A stretch of DNA of 64,000 nucleotides from Leucobacter chromiisoli (GTDB lineage Bacteria > Actinomycetota > Actinomycetes > Actinomycetales > Microbacteriaceae). Positions within the stretch are counted from its first letter, which is position 1. The number at the start of each line of letters is the position of its first letter. Both the position numbers and the translations under genes were made by a program. Below the pieces are notes generated by a model, which made no database searches, was not told the DNA's origin, and saw only the letters and a list, made by a program, of their open reading frames with translations. The DNA is taken from NCBI RefSeq assembly GCF_016522505.1, contig NZ_JAEHOH010000012.1, positions 1 through 64,000 on the forward strand, written 5' to 3'. This document shows positions 25,840 through 34,438 of this stretch, piece after piece.

Positions 25840-27102
25840 GTGAGCAGTTCAAGGATCTTCGTGGGGCGTCTCGCCGGCCGCGGCGTGTTCGATCCCGTGG
25901 GCGACCGGATCGGCAAGGTCCGCGACGTCCTCGTCGTCTATCGCGCCGCGAGCGCCCCCCGGGTGGTCGGCCTCATCGTCGAGATCCCGGGCAAGCGCCG
26001 GGTGTTCGTCTCGATCGGGAGGATCACGTCGATCGGCGCCGGCCAGGTCATCATCACCGGCCTCATCAACGTGCGCCGATTCGAGCAGCGCGGCGGGGAG
26101 ACCCGCATGATCGCCGAGATGATCGGCCGCGAGGTCACGCTCACCGAGGGCGGCACGGCGACGATCGAGGACGCTGCGATCGACCGGACGCGTTCCGGGG
26201 AGTGGATCGTCTCGGAGCTGTTCGTCCGGCTGCCGAAGCCCGCGGGGCGCCTCACCCGCGGGGAGTCGCGCATCGTGCGCTGGAACGAGGTGCAGATGCG
26301 GAGCGACCGGGTCGGGGCGCACTCCGCGGAGCTCCTGATCCAGACCCTCGTGGACCGCAAGCCCGCCGACCTCGCGGAGGCGCTGCTCGAGCTGCCGCAG
26401 CCCCGCATGCTCGAGGTGATCGGCGAGCTGCCCGACGATCGCGTGGCCGACGCCCTCGAGGAGATGAGCGAGCAGGATCAGCTCGCCCTGCTCGCGCTGA
26501 TCCCCTCCGACCGCACGGCCGACGTGCTCGACCGGATGGAGCCGGACGACGCCGCCGATCTCATCGCCGCCCTTCCCGAGGCGCGGGGCGAGGAGCTGCT
26601 CGACCTCATGGAGCCCGAGGAGGCCGAGGACGTGCGACGCCTGCTCGAGTACGACGCGGACACCGCGGGCGGGCTGATGAGCCCGGCCGCCATCGTGCTG
26701 TCGGCGGAGTCGAGCGTGGCCGAGGGGCTCGCGATGATCCGGCGCGCCGAGATCCCGCCCGCCATGGCCTCCGCCGTGTACGTGACCCATCCGCCGTACG
26801 AGACCCCGACCGGCGAGTACCTCGGCCTCGTGCACTTCCAGCGGATGCTGCGGTTCCCCCCGCACGAGCGTCTCAGCGCCCTCATCGACACCGAGATCGA
26901 GGCCGTGCCCGTGCACGCGAGCGCCGCCGAGGTGTCGCGCCGCCTCGCGAGCTACGACCTGGTCGCCTTCCCCGTGGTGGACGACCAGAAGCGCCTGGTC
27001 GGGGTGGTCACGGTCGACGACGTGCTCGACCACCTGCTGCCCGACGACTGGCGTCATGCCGAGGACGAACCCGCGGCACCGATTCGCAGGGGGCGCGCAT
27101 GA
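25840..27102 (+). CDS. MgtE N-terminal / CBS domain protein without a channel
   Basis: A 420-residue protein built from a PRC-barrel-like N-terminal domain (about 1-125), an MgtE intracellular N domain of short helical repeats (RVADALEEM, RTADVLDRM, AADLIAALP, about 160-275), and a CBS pair (about 280-405, ending in FPVVDDQKRLVGVVTVDDVLDHLLP). In true MgtE these domains sense cytosolic Mg2+ and gate a membrane channel, but here no membrane helices follow. It is thus a free-standing sensor or regulator, like Rv1232c. The GTG start is leaderless in type. The stop overlaps the DUF1003 start as ATGA. Confidence 0.85.
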   Translation: MSSSRIFVGRLAGRGVFDPVGDRIGKVRDVLVVYRAASAPRVVGLIVEIPGKRRVFVSIGRITSIGAGQVIITGLINVRRFEQRGGETRMIAEMIGREVTLTEGGTATIEDAAIDRTRSGEWIVSELFVRLPKPAGRLTRGESRIVRWNEVQMRSDRVGAHSAELLIQTLVDRKPADLAEALLELPQPRMLEVIGELPDDRVADALEEMSEQDQLALLALIPSDRTADVLDRMEPDDAADLIAALPEARGEELLDLMEPEEAEDVRRLLEYDADTAGGLMSPAAIVLSAESSVAEGLAMIRRAEIPPAMASAVYVTHPPYETPTGEYLGLVHFQRMLRFPPHERLSALIDTEIEAVPVHASAAEVSRRLASYDLVAFPVVDDQKRLVGVVTVDDVLDHLLPDDWRHAEDEPAAPIRRGRA

Positions 27103-27653
27103 ACCTCTTCAGGCGCGACACCGGCCTCGACGCGCCCCGCATGAGCGGCGGCCGCGGGCAGGGACGGCGACGGGGCGGCAACGAGCGCTTCGGCCGCTGG
27201 ACCGAGAGCATCGCCCGCGGAATGGGCACTCCGTGGTTCCTCCTGATCCTGAGCCTCGTCTGCGTGGCGTGGCTGGTCTGGAACACGGTCGCGCCGGATC
27301 ATCTGCGGTTCGACTCGGCGGCCCTCGGCTTCACGGCGCTCACCCTGATCCTCTCGCTGCAGGCCTCCTACGCGGCCCCCATGATCCTCCTCGCCCAGAA
27401 CCGCCAGGACGATCGCGACCGGGTGCAGATGGAGCAGGACCGGCAGCGCGCCGAACGCAACCTGGCGGACACGGAGTTCCTCGCCCGCGAGGTCGTCGCG
27501 CTGCGTCTCGCGCTCAAGGAGCTGCCGGATCGGGAGTTCGTCCGCGCCGAGCTGCGCGCCCTCATCGCCGACCTCTCCGAGGAGCCGGAGCCGGAGCGGC
27601 GGGAGGCCGGGCGGTCGACGGACGCCGATGCCGACGGCCGGGATCCGCGGTGA
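27099..27653 (+). CDS. DUF1003 membrane protein
   Basis: A 184-residue DUF1003 protein. A basic N-terminus is followed by two membrane helices (about 45-65 and 72-95) with the family words TPWFLLILS, FDSAALGFTALTLILSLQASYAAPMILLAQNR split around a short loop, then the typical polar helix NRQDDRDRVQMEQDRQ and a charged C-terminus. The family's function is unsettled; it is a regular companion of the MgtE-N protein in actinobacteria. The ATG overlaps the upstream stop (ATGA) and the stop overlaps the GTG of mrp (GTGA), indicating a tightly coupled three-gene operon. Confidence 0.85.
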   Translation: MNLFRRDTGLDAPRMSGGRGQGRRRGGNERFGRWTESIARGMGTPWFLLILSLVCVAWLVWNTVAPDHLRFDSAALGFTALTLILSLQASYAAPMILLAQNRQDDRDRVQMEQDRQRAERNLADTEFLAREVVALRLALKELPDREFVRAELRALIADLSEEPEPERREAGRSTDADADGRDPR

Positions 27654-28819
27654 GGGCCCGGGAGTCGGCCTCGGCCGAGGAGCTGGCGGTCTGGCGCGCC
27701 CTCGACCGGGTGCAGGATCCCGAGATCCTGCGACCGATCACGGAGCTCGGCATGGTGACGGGGGTCGACGTGACGTCCTCGGGCGAGGCGTCGGTGTCGA
27801 TCCTGCTCACCATCGCCGGGTGCCCCGCGGCGCGGCGCATCGAGGCCGACACCCTGGCGGCCGCCGAGAGCGCCCCCGGGATCGCGGCCGCGCGGGTCGA
27901 CGTCGGCGTGATGACCCCCGAGCAGCGGCGGGCGTTCACGGAGCGGGTGCGCGGCGGAGCGGAGGCGCGACCCCGGCAGTTCGGGCCCGACTCGCTGACG
28001 CGGGTCATCGCCGTCACGAGCGGGAAGGGCGGCGTCGGCAAGTCGTCGCTGACGGCGGGGCTCGCGGTGGCGCTCGCCGCGCAGGGCCTCTCCGTCGGCC
28101 TCGTCGACGCCGACGTGTTCGGATTCTCGATCCCCGGCATCCTCGGGCTCAGCCGCGACGGCCGCACGGAGCAGCCGACCCGCGTCGACGACATGATTCT
28201 TCCCCCGGTCGCCTTCGGGGTGAAGGTCGTCTCCATCGGCATGTTCCTGGGCGAGGCCGATCCGCGCAGCACCGCCGTCTCGTGGCGCGGGCCCATGCTG
28301 CACCGCACCATCGAGCAGTTCCTCCGGGACGTCTGGTTCGGCGATCTCGACGTCCTGCTGCTCGACCTGCCCCCCGGGACGGGCGACGTCGCGATCAGCG
28401 TCGGCCAGCTGCTCCCCCAGGCCGAGGTCCTCGTCGTCACGACGCCCCAGGAGGCGGCCGCCGACGTCGCGGTGCGCAGCGCCCTCGTCGCCCGGCAGAC
28501 CGGGCAGCGCGTCACGGGTGTGATCGAGAATATGTCGGGTCTGCGGCAGCCGGACGGCTCGGTGCTCGAACTGTTCGGCTCCGGCGGCGGCGCCCTCGTC
28601 GCCTCGCGCCTGAGCGACGAGGAGCACGGCGACGTGCCCCTGCTCGGGAGCGTCCCCCTAAGCCCCGGCTTCCGGGAGGGCGGCGACGCGGGCGTGCCCG
28701 CGGTGCTCGACCGCCCGCAGGATCCCGCCGCCGCGGAGGTGCTGCGCATCGCGGCCGGGATCGCGGGTCGCGGCCGGGGCCTCGCGGGCCGGCGCCTGGG
28801 GGTCAGTCCGCGCGGCTGA
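27650..28819 (+). CDS. mrp: Mrp/ApbC-type P-loop ATPase, iron-sulfur carrier
   Basis: A 389-residue Mrp/NBP35-family protein. Residues 10-95 form the DUF59/MIP18 domain (DPEILRPITELGMV, TIAGCPAA). The ATPase domain starts at SGKGGVGKSS (Lys131), with DADVFGFSIPG, PPGTGDV and TTPQEAA. It most likely carries and transfers iron-sulfur clusters. The usual C-terminal CxxC of ApbC is missing, as in other actinobacterial members I know. The GTG at 27650 overlaps the DUF1003 stop. It is third in the operon and convergent with the GGDEF-EAL gene, leaving nine bases between. Confidence 0.88.
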   Translation: MRARESASAEELAVWRALDRVQDPEILRPITELGMVTGVDVTSSGEASVSILLTIAGCPAARRIEADTLAAAESAPGIAAARVDVGVMTPEQRRAFTERVRGGAEARPRQFGPDSLTRVIAVTSGKGGVGKSSLTAGLAVALAAQGLSVGLVDADVFGFSIPGILGLSRDGRTEQPTRVDDMILPPVAFGVKVVSIGMFLGEADPRSTAVSWRGPMLHRTIEQFLRDVWFGDLDVLLLDLPPGTGDVAISVGQLLPQAEVLVVTTPQEAAADVAVRSALVARQTGQRVTGVIENMSGLRQPDGSVLELFGSGGGALVASRLSDEEHGDVPLLGSVPLSPGFREGGDAGVPAVLDRPQDPAAAEVLRIAAGIAGRGRGLAGRRLGVSPRG

Positions 28820-28828
28820 ACCGACCGA

Positions 28829-30583
28829 TCAGCCGCCGGCCGCGAGCGGATCGATCTCGGAGACGGGGGCGGGCCGCCCGAAGAGATACCCCTGGAACGC
28901 GTCGATGCCCAGCTCACGCAGCACCGCGAACTGCTCCTCCGTCTCGACCCCCTCCACCACGACTTGCAGCCGCAGGATGTCCGCGAGGTCGACGATCGTC
29001 TTCACGATCGCCACCTCGTCCGGATCCTCGACGACGCGGGTCACGAACGAGCGGTCGATCTTCACCTGCTGCACCGGGAGCTGCCTGAGATAGCTCAGCG
29101 ACGAGTAGCCGGTGCCGAAGTCGTCGAGCGAGACCCTGACGTGCTCGGCGAGCAGCGCTCGGAGCACGCGCACGGTGCGGTCGATGTCGGTGTGGAACAT
29201 GCTCTCGGTCATCTCGAGCTTGAGCCGCTCGGCCGGAGCGCCGTGGGTTTCGAGGGCGTGGCACACCGTCTGGACGAAGTCGCTCGCGCGCAGCTGCCGC
29301 TCGCTGAGGTTCACCGAGAAGGCGAGGTGAGCGGTCTCGGGGCGCTCCGCCCAGCCCGCAAGCACGCGGCAGGCCTCCTCGAGCACCCAGGCGCCCATCT
29401 CGACGATCATGCCGGTCTGCTCGGCGATGGGGATGAAATCCGCCGGGGCGACGAGCCCCCGGGCGGGGCTCTCCCAGCGCAGCAGGCCCTCGTGCGCGAT
29501 CACCCGACGGTCGCGGTCGACGATCGGCTGGGCGTAGAGCCGCAGCTGGCCGGCGGATATCCCCCGCCGCAGATCCGAGGCCAGCGTCACCCGGCTCTGC
29601 GCCTCGTCGAGCATCCGGGGCTCGAAGCGGCACAGCCGCGTCCGACCGCCGGAGAGCGCGGCGCGCTTCCGCGCGATCTCGGCCGCCTTCAGGACCTCGT
29701 CGGCGGCCGTCACGGGCGGCTGCGTCGCGGGGCAGGCGTCGGCGTGGAAGGTCGCGTAGCCGATCGTCGCGGAGATCTCGACCGACACCCCGTCGCCCAG
29801 GTCGGCGGTGCCGCCGAGCGCCTCCGCCACCCTCCGGCCCGTCTCCTCGGCCGCCTCGTTCGCGCGGTGCGGATCGTCTCCGAGGCGCGGCAGCAGGAGG
29901 CCGAAGGTGCCGGGGCCGACGCGCCCGACCGTCTCCACCGGGGATCCGAGGCCGCTCAGACGCGACCCGGCGCGCCTGAGCAGACGGTCCCCGGTCGAGA
30001 AGCCGAAGCCGTCGTTCACCCAGGAGTACTCGTCGATGCCGACCGCGAGCACCGCCGAGATGCCGGAGCGATCGCCGCCGAGCAGCTCGTCCACCCGCTG
30101 CAGCAGCGACGCCTGGTTCGGCAGGCCCGTCGTCTGATCCGTGTAGGCGAGCTCGCGGGCCCGCTCCTCGGCGAGGTGGCGCTGGGTCTCCTCGGTGCAG
30201 ATCGCCACGTAGCGGCGCGGCTCGCCGTGCTCGTCGAGAAGCGGGATCACGGTCGTGTCTCCCCAGTACTCGCTCCCGTCCTTCGCCCGATAGCAGATCT
30301 CGCCCTTCCAGATCTCGCCGCGCGCGATGACTCGCCGCATTCGCGCGAAGAACTCCGAGGGGTGGCGCCCCGAGCTCACGACGCGGTGGGTCCTGCCGAT
30401 GAGCTCCTCCCGACGGTACTGCGAGATCTCGCAGAACTGCTCGTTGACCTCGACGATGACCCCTCGCGGATCGGTCACGGCGACGATCGAGTGCACGTTG
30501 AGGGCGAACGTGAGCTCGTCGAGAAGACGCTGCAGCGACGCGTTCTCCTCTCGCAGACGCGCGAGCTCCGCGGCGTCGTTCAT
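28829..30583 (-). CDS. PAS-GGDEF-EAL protein, probable c-di-GMP phosphodiesterase
   Basis: A 584-residue signalling protein with a short coiled coil (1-25), a PAS/PAC domain (about 26-140), a GGDEF domain (about 155-300) and an EAL domain (about 330-575). The GGDEF motif is replaced by GPGTF, so cyclase activity should be lost. The EAL domain retains its metal and catalytic residues: EGLLRW, SVNLSERQL, LEMTES, DDFGTGYSSL, VKIDRSFV, VVEGVET and FQGYLFGRP. Hydrolysis of c-di-GMP under control of the PAS signal is the likely role. No transmembrane segment is seen. It lies 34 bases downstream of tatB on the same strand and may be co-transcribed. Confidence 0.88.
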   Translation of the reverse strand: MNDAAELARLREENASLQRLLDELTFALNVHSIVAVTDPRGVIVEVNEQFCEISQYRREELIGRTHRVVSSGRHPSEFFARMRRVIARGEIWKGEICYRAKDGSEYWGDTTVIPLLDEHGEPRRYVAICTEETQRHLAEERARELAYTDQTTGLPNQASLLQRVDELLGGDRSGISAVLAVGIDEYSWVNDGFGFSTGDRLLRRAGSRLSGLGSPVETVGRVGPGTFGLLLPRLGDDPHRANEAAEETGRRVAEALGGTADLGDGVSVEISATIGYATFHADACPATQPPVTAADEVLKAAEIARKRAALSGGRTRLCRFEPRMLDEAQSRVTLASDLRRGISAGQLRLYAQPIVDRDRRVIAHEGLLRWESPARGLVAPADFIPIAEQTGMIVEMGAWVLEEACRVLAGWAERPETAHLAFSVNLSERQLRASDFVQTVCHALETHGAPAERLKLEMTESMFHTDIDRTVRVLRALLAEHVRVSLDDFGTGYSSLSYLRQLPVQQVKIDRSFVTRVVEDPDEVAIVKTIVDLADILRLQVVVEGVETEEQFAVLRELGIDAFQGYLFGRPAPVSEIDPLAAGG

Positions 30584-30617
30584 GACGGGCGGCGGCTCCG
30601 GTCTCGCCGCTCGCGCC

Positions 30618-30983
30618 TCATGTGGCCTCCTCGTCGAAGTTCAGGCGGCCGCCGGCCGCCTCGGTGCGGGCGCGCCGCTGCGCCGCCGCCTGCTCGGCCC
30701 GCGCGCGCCGTGCGGCCGCGCGCGTCTCGCGCTCGTCTTCGAGCAGGGCGTCTCGGATGATGCGCCGGGGGTCGTACTGCCGAGGGTCGAGCTGACGCCA
30801 GTCGACATCGTCGTACTCCGGCCCCATCTCCTCGCGCATGCGATCCTTCGCGCCGTCGGCCATGCGCTTCACACCCCGGACCAGCTCGCCGAGCTTCTTG
30901 GCGTAGATCGGCAGGCGTTCCGGACCGAGCAAGAACATGGCGATGACCAGGATCACCATGATCTTCTCAATCGTTAGCCCCAT
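30618..30983 (-). CDS. tatB: TatB-like Sec-independent translocase subunit
   Basis: A 121-residue TatA/B-type protein. It has one N-terminal membrane helix (IEKIMVILVIAMFLLGPERLP) with the typical hinge and GPERLP, an amphipathic helix, and a long charged C-terminal tail rich in Arg, Ala and Glu. Length and the G-x-E-R-L-P motif favour TatB over TatA. It would act with TatC, encoded elsewhere, in exporting folded proteins such as the Tat-signal DyP peroxidase at 57544. In mycobacteria tatB lies near mrp and the same O-methyltransferase, as here. It is divergent from the O-methyltransferase gene. The ribosome site is weak. Confidence 0.87.
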   Translation of the reverse strand: MGLTIEKIMVILVIAMFLLGPERLPIYAKKLGELVRGVKRMADGAKDRMREEMGPEYDDVDWRQLDPRQYDPRRIIRDALLEDERETRAAARRARAEQAAAQRRARTEAAGGRLNFDEEAT

Positions 30984-31105
30984 GAGTCACTATCGTAGTG
31001 GTCGCGGAGACGCCCGGCCGACGAATCGGTCGGCGAAGCCCGGCGTGTTCCGCTCGCCCTCGCGCCGCGGCGGCGTGGGAGTCCCGGCATCGGGGCCCCA
31101 GCATC

Positions 31106-31111
31106 TACGCT
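31106..31111 (+). promoter_or_regulatory. Candidate -10 box of the O-methyltransferase gene
   Basis: TACGCT precedes a leader of about 40 bases that ends with a GGAGG site before the GTG at 31159. Confidence 0.35.
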
Positions 31112-31158
31112 ATGAACGGCGGCACCCGCCGCCCGCTGGCACGCGTGGAGGACAGACA

Positions 31159-31791
31159 GTGAGCAGGCTCGAACGCAATTGGCAGTACGCCGAGCAGTAT
31201 CCGAGCGAGACCGAGGCGCAGACGAGAGCGCGACGCCTCTCCCTCGAGCTCGGCGTCGAACCGGTCAGCCGCGCGGTCGCCGCGCAGCTCTCGGGCCTCG
31301 CCGTCGTCGGGCGCGCACGCGCGATCTGCGAGGTCGGCACGGGCGTGGGCGTGAGCGGTCTCGCGCTGCTGCGCTACGTGCGGGAGGCGACCCTCACCTC
31401 GATCGAGGTGGAGCCCGAGCACCTGCGGGAGGCCCGGAGCGTCTTCGCGGGCGCGGGGATCCCCGCGTCGCAGCTCCGGCTCATCGAGGGCAACGCCCAG
31501 CACGTCCTGCCCCGCCTGAACCTCGGAGCATACGATCTGGTGCTGCTCGACGCCGAGCCCGAGCACCTGCTGGAGTACGTCGAGTACGCGCTCACCATCG
31601 TCCGCCCCGGAGGGAGCATCGTGGTGCCGAACGCGTTCGCCCGCGGCCGGGTGTCGGATCCGGCCGCTCGCGATGCAGCGACCCAGAGTCTCCGGGACCT
31701 CCTCGCGACGGTCTCCGACTCCCCCGCGATCGCGCCGGTGCTCTCCCCGGCGGGCGACGGCCTGCTGACCCTGACCCGCCTCGACGCGTAG
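31159..31791 (+). CDS. SAM-dependent O-methyltransferase (Rv1220c type)
   Basis: A 210-residue class I methyltransferase of the catechol-O-methyltransferase-like family 3. Motif I is ICEVGTGVGVSGLALL, the acidic Ser/Glu strand is LTSIEVEPEHLREA, and YDLVLLDAEPEHLLEYVEYAL carries the metal-site Asp region. The C-terminal half continues with the usual LTIVRPGGSIVVPNAF. The natural substrate is unknown; mycobacterial homologues sit by sigE and tatB. A GGAGG site lies about ten bases before the GTG. A strong two-way hairpin follows the gene. The sigE, rseA and htrA genes found next to it in mycobacteria are not in this window. Confidence 0.82.
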   Translation: MSRLERNWQYAEQYPSETEAQTRARRLSLELGVEPVSRAVAAQLSGLAVVGRARAICEVGTGVGVSGLALLRYVREATLTSIEVEPEHLREARSVFAGAGIPASQLRLIEGNAQHVLPRLNLGAYDLVLLDAEPEHLLEYVEYALTIVRPGGSIVVPNAFARGRVSDPAARDAATQSLRDLLATVSDSPAIAPVLSPAGDGLLTLTRLDA

Positions 31792-31825
31792 CCGCGGAGC
31801 CGCCTCGGGGCTGAGGAGCGCGAAT

Positions 31826-31868
31826 GCGAAGAGGCCCGACCCGGATCCTCCGGGGCGGGCCTCTTCGC
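31826..31868. terminator. Bidirectional hairpin between the O-methyltransferase and DUF3117 genes
   Basis: A perfect 13-base-pair stem (31826-31838 with 31856-31868) is extended inwards by CCCGG/CCGGG around a short loop. It lies between two convergent genes and can end transcription from both sides. Confidence 0.8.
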
Positions 31869-31884
31869 GTGCTGATGCCGGCGC

Positions 31885-32055
31885 TCAGTCGCCGAGCACT
31901 CCGTTCAGCACGTTGCGCAGCTCTGCGGCTTCCTCGTCGTTGACCGAAACGACAAGACGGCCCCCGCCCTCGAGCGGAACCCGGAGCACGATGACGCGGC
32001 TCTCCCGCACCGCTTCCATCGGCCCGTCTCCGGTCCTCGGTTTCATTGCCGCCAT
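31885..32055 (-). CDS. DUF3117 family small protein
   Basis: A 56-residue protein read directly from the sequence: it starts MAAMKPRTGDGPMEAVRE and ends NVLNGVLGD. This is the highly conserved actinobacterial DUF3117 family (Rv1211-like), of unknown function; its compact beta-rich middle (VIVLRVPLEGGGRLVVSV) and acidic helix are typical. A GAGGAGG site lies five bases before the ATG. It is transcribed toward the bidirectional terminator, upstream of which is dapE on the same strand at some distance. Confidence 0.93.
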   Translation of the reverse strand: MAAMKPRTGDGPMEAVRESRVIVLRVPLEGGGRLVVSVNDEEAAELRNVLNGVLGD

Positions 32056-32128
32056 GACGCCTCCTCGCTAGTGGTGGTGGTTCGCTCTCTATTATCCGCT
32101 AGTGCACGGCCCCGCGGAAATCCTCGTG

Positions 32129-33247
32129 TCACAGATCGCCGCTCAACCACGCCCGCAGCGCCGCGTACGAGCTCTCGATCTGGGCGACCGGCACGCGCTC
32201 GTCGTCCGCGTGCGCGAGCTGTGGATCACCCGGGCCGAAGTTCACCGCGGGCACCCCGAGCGCTGAGAACCGGGAGACGTCCGTCCAGCCGAACTTGGCC
32301 ACGGGGGTCTGCCCGACGGCCCGCACGAAGCGCTGGGCGAGCGGCGCGTCGAGGCCGGGCCGCGCGCCGGGGGCGAGGTCGACGATCTCGACCTCGTCGG
32401 CGTCGGAGAAGAACTCGCGCACGAAGGCGACGGCCTCCTCGGCGCTCTTGCTGGGCGCGAAGCGGTAGTTCACCTCGACGTCGCAGCGGTCGGGGATCAC
32501 ATTGCCCGCGATGCCGCCGCCCACGCGCACCGCGTTCAGCCCCTCCCGGTACGCGAGGCCGTCGACCTCCACCGTCTCGGCCTCGTAGGCGGCGAGACGC
32601 TGCAGCAGCGCGCCCGCGCGGTGGATCGCGTTCACGCCCTTCCAGGAGCGGGCGGAGTGCGCCCGCTTCCCGTGGACGCCGACCCGAGCGCGCAGGGTGC
32701 CGTTGCAGCCGCCCTCGATGGTGCCGTTCGAGGGCTCGCCGAGGATGGCGAAGTCCGCGGCGAACAGCTCGGGGCGGTTGCGCTGCGCCCGGCCGAGACC
32801 GTTGAGGTCGGAGGAGACCTCCTCGTGGTCGTACCAGATCCAGGTGAGGTCGACGGCCGGCTCGACCAGCTCGATCGCGAGGGCGAGCTGCACCGCGACC
32901 CCGGCCTTCATGTCGACCGTGCCCCGCCCGCGGATCACCGCTTCGCCGGTCTCGGCGTCGAGCTCGTCGCGCACCGGCAGGTTGGCGTTGATCGGCACCG
33001 TGTCGAGGTGGCCGGCGATCGCGACGCGGCGCTCGCGACCGAGCTCGGTGCGCGCGATGAGCGTGTCGCCGTCGCGCACGACGCTCAGGTGCGGAGCCCG
33101 CTCCAGCAGGACCGCCTCGACCGCATCCGCGATCGCCCGCTCGTCGCCGGAGACCGACGCGATGTCGCACAGTTGCCTCGTCAGGGAGACAGGGCCGAGT
33201 GCGGGATCGAGGGCGGGGGGTTCCTGGCTGATTGCGCTGCTGCTCAC
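32129..33247 (-). CDS. dapE: Succinyl-diaminopimelate desuccinylase
   Basis: A 372-residue M20 metallohydrolase that removes succinate from N-succinyl-LL-diaminopimelate in lysine and cell-wall synthesis. Dizinc ligands and catalytic residues are visible in GHLDTVP, GRGTVDMKAG, YDHEEVSSDLNG, LGEPSNG, and the C-terminal NFGPGDPQLAHADDERV. Length fits actinobacterial DapE. The start is GTG with TAGGCT exactly six bases before it, a leaderless-type arrangement. It is divergent from dapD, so the two genes of the succinylase branch share a 65-base control region. Confidence 0.93.
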   Translation of the reverse strand: MSSSAISQEPPALDPALGPVSLTRQLCDIASVSGDERAIADAVEAVLLERAPHLSVVRDGDTLIARTELGRERRVAIAGHLDTVPINANLPVRDELDAETGEAVIRGRGTVDMKAGVAVQLALAIELVEPAVDLTWIWYDHEEVSSDLNGLGRAQRNRPELFAADFAILGEPSNGTIEGGCNGTLRARVGVHGKRAHSARSWKGVNAIHRAGALLQRLAAYEAETVEVDGLAYREGLNAVRVGGGIAGNVIPDRCDVEVNYRFAPSKSAEEAVAFVREFFSDADEVEIVDLAPGARPGLDAPLAQRFVRAVGQTPVAKFGWTDVSRFSALGVPAVNFGPGDPQLAHADDERVPVAQIESSYAALRAWLSGDL

Positions 33248-33248
33248 C

Positions 33249-33306
33249 CGCCCAGCCTACGCGCCTCCGCCGCCCGGACCACGGAGGCGTGCGGCGAAGG
33301 TAATCT
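33249..33306. promoter_or_regulatory. Divergent leaderless promoters of dapE and dapD
   Basis: On the minus strand TAGGCT (33254-33259) lies six bases before the dapE GTG. On the plus strand TAATCT (33301-33306) lies six bases before the dapD ATG. The dapD site also has GGAGG in the six-base gap, but too close to the ATG to act as a normal ribosome site. Confidence 0.5.
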
Positions 33307-33312
33307 GGAGGC

Positions 33313-34269
33313 ATGACTGAAACTCGACACGCCTGGGCCTCCGGCCTCGCCACCGTCGCCTCCGACGGCTCCGTACTCGACGCCTGGTTCCCCGCGCCCG
33401 CGCTCGGCCGGCGCCCCGAGAGCCGCGATCCCTGGATCGCACCGGCGGAGCTCGCGGAGCTCGCCGGCAGGGACGAGCGCCGCCGCGTCGAGCTCCGGAT
33501 CGTGAACCTCGAGATCGACCTCGACGCCGCCCCCGAGAGCACCGAGGACGCCTACCTGCGCCTCCACCTGCTCTCGCACTGCCTCGCGCTGCCGAACTCC
33601 CTGAACCTCGACGGGATCTTCGGCAAGCTGCCGAACATCGCGTGGACGACGGCCGGCCCGATGCTGCCCGCGGACTACGCGGCGCGGCTGCCCGAGCTCA
33701 AGAGCGCGGGCATCACCGCCGTCGGCCTCGACAAGTTCCCCCGGCTCACCGACTACGTCGTTCCCCAGGGAGTCCGCATCGCGGACACGTCGCGCGTGCG
33801 CCTCGGGGCGCACCTCGCGCCCGGCACGACCGTGATGCACGAGGGCTTCGTCAACTTCAACGCCGGCACCCTCGGCGCCTCGATGGTCGAGGGCCGCATC
33901 TCGCAGGGCGTCGTGGTGGGCGACGGCGCCGACATCGGCGGCGGCGCCTCGAGCATGGGCACGCTCTCGGGCGGCGGCACCGAGCGGGTCTCGATCGGCG
34001 AGCGGGCGCTGCTGGGCGCCAACTCCGGCATCGGCATCTCCATCGGCGACGACAGCGTCGTCGAGGCCGGACTGTACGTGACCGCCGGCACGAAGGTGGT
34101 GCTGCCGAAGGGCACCTCCGAGTCGAACGGCGAGCCGGTCGAGGTGAAGGCGCGCGAGCTCTCGGGACTGCCGAAGCTGCTGTTCCGCCGCAACTCCCGC
34201 ACCGGCGCCGTCGAGGCGCTGCCCCGCGAGGGGACCGGCATCGTGCTCAACGCGGCGCTGCACGCGTAG
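33313..34269 (+). CDS. dapD: Tetrahydrodipicolinate N-succinyltransferase
   Basis: A 318-residue actinobacterial-type DapD that transfers succinate from succinyl-CoA to tetrahydrodipicolinate. The N-terminal domain is followed by a left-handed beta-helix of hexapeptide repeats (about 170-260: [40 protein letters not shown] in sequence). The conserved MVEGRIS and [11 protein letters not shown] segments are present. The C-terminus carries [17 protein letters not shown]. The family works as a trimer and the length matches. It is divergent from dapE; dapC is 3 kb further on. Together these indicate the succinylase route rather than the dehydrogenase shortcut. Confidence 0.93.
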   Translation: MTETRHAWASGLATVASDGSVLDAWFPAPALGRRPESRDPWIAPAELAELAGRDERRRVELRIVNLEIDLDAAPESTEDAYLRLHLLSHCLALPNSLNLDGIFGKLPNIAWTTAGPMLPADYAARLPELKSAGITAVGLDKFPRLTDYVVPQGVRIADTSRVRLGAHLAPGTTVMHEGFVNFNAGTLGASMVEGRISQGVVVGDGADIGGGASSMGTLSGGGTERVSIGERALLGANSGIGISIGDDSVVEAGLYVTAGTKVVLPKGTSESNGEPVEVKARELSGLPKLLFRRNSRTGAVEALPREGTGIVLNAALHA

Positions 34270-34345
34270 CGCCGACGCCTCCTCCTCCACCTCCCCCTCC
34301 CCTCCACCCGGCGCATCCAGCCCATATGCGCCTCCTATCCACTTC

Positions 34346-34399
34346 CGCTCGTCAGTAGATGCCCGATCTCATGCGCGAATGAGCATCTACTGACGAGCG
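34346..34399. repeat. Perfect 17-bp palindromic hairpin left of the DUF559 gene
   Basis: cgctcgtcagtagatgc (34346-34362) is exactly complementary to 34383-34399 around a 20-base loop. There is no T-run. A related imperfect hairpin sharing gtcagtaga and ctgacgagcgc lies on the other side of the DUF559 gene at 35568-35624. A terminator for dapD is one explanation; a repeat family linked to the gene between them is another. Confidence 0.75.
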
Positions 34400-34438
34400 C
34401 GTGAGGGGCGGTTCGGGGCGCGGGCGGTTCGGGGCCGT

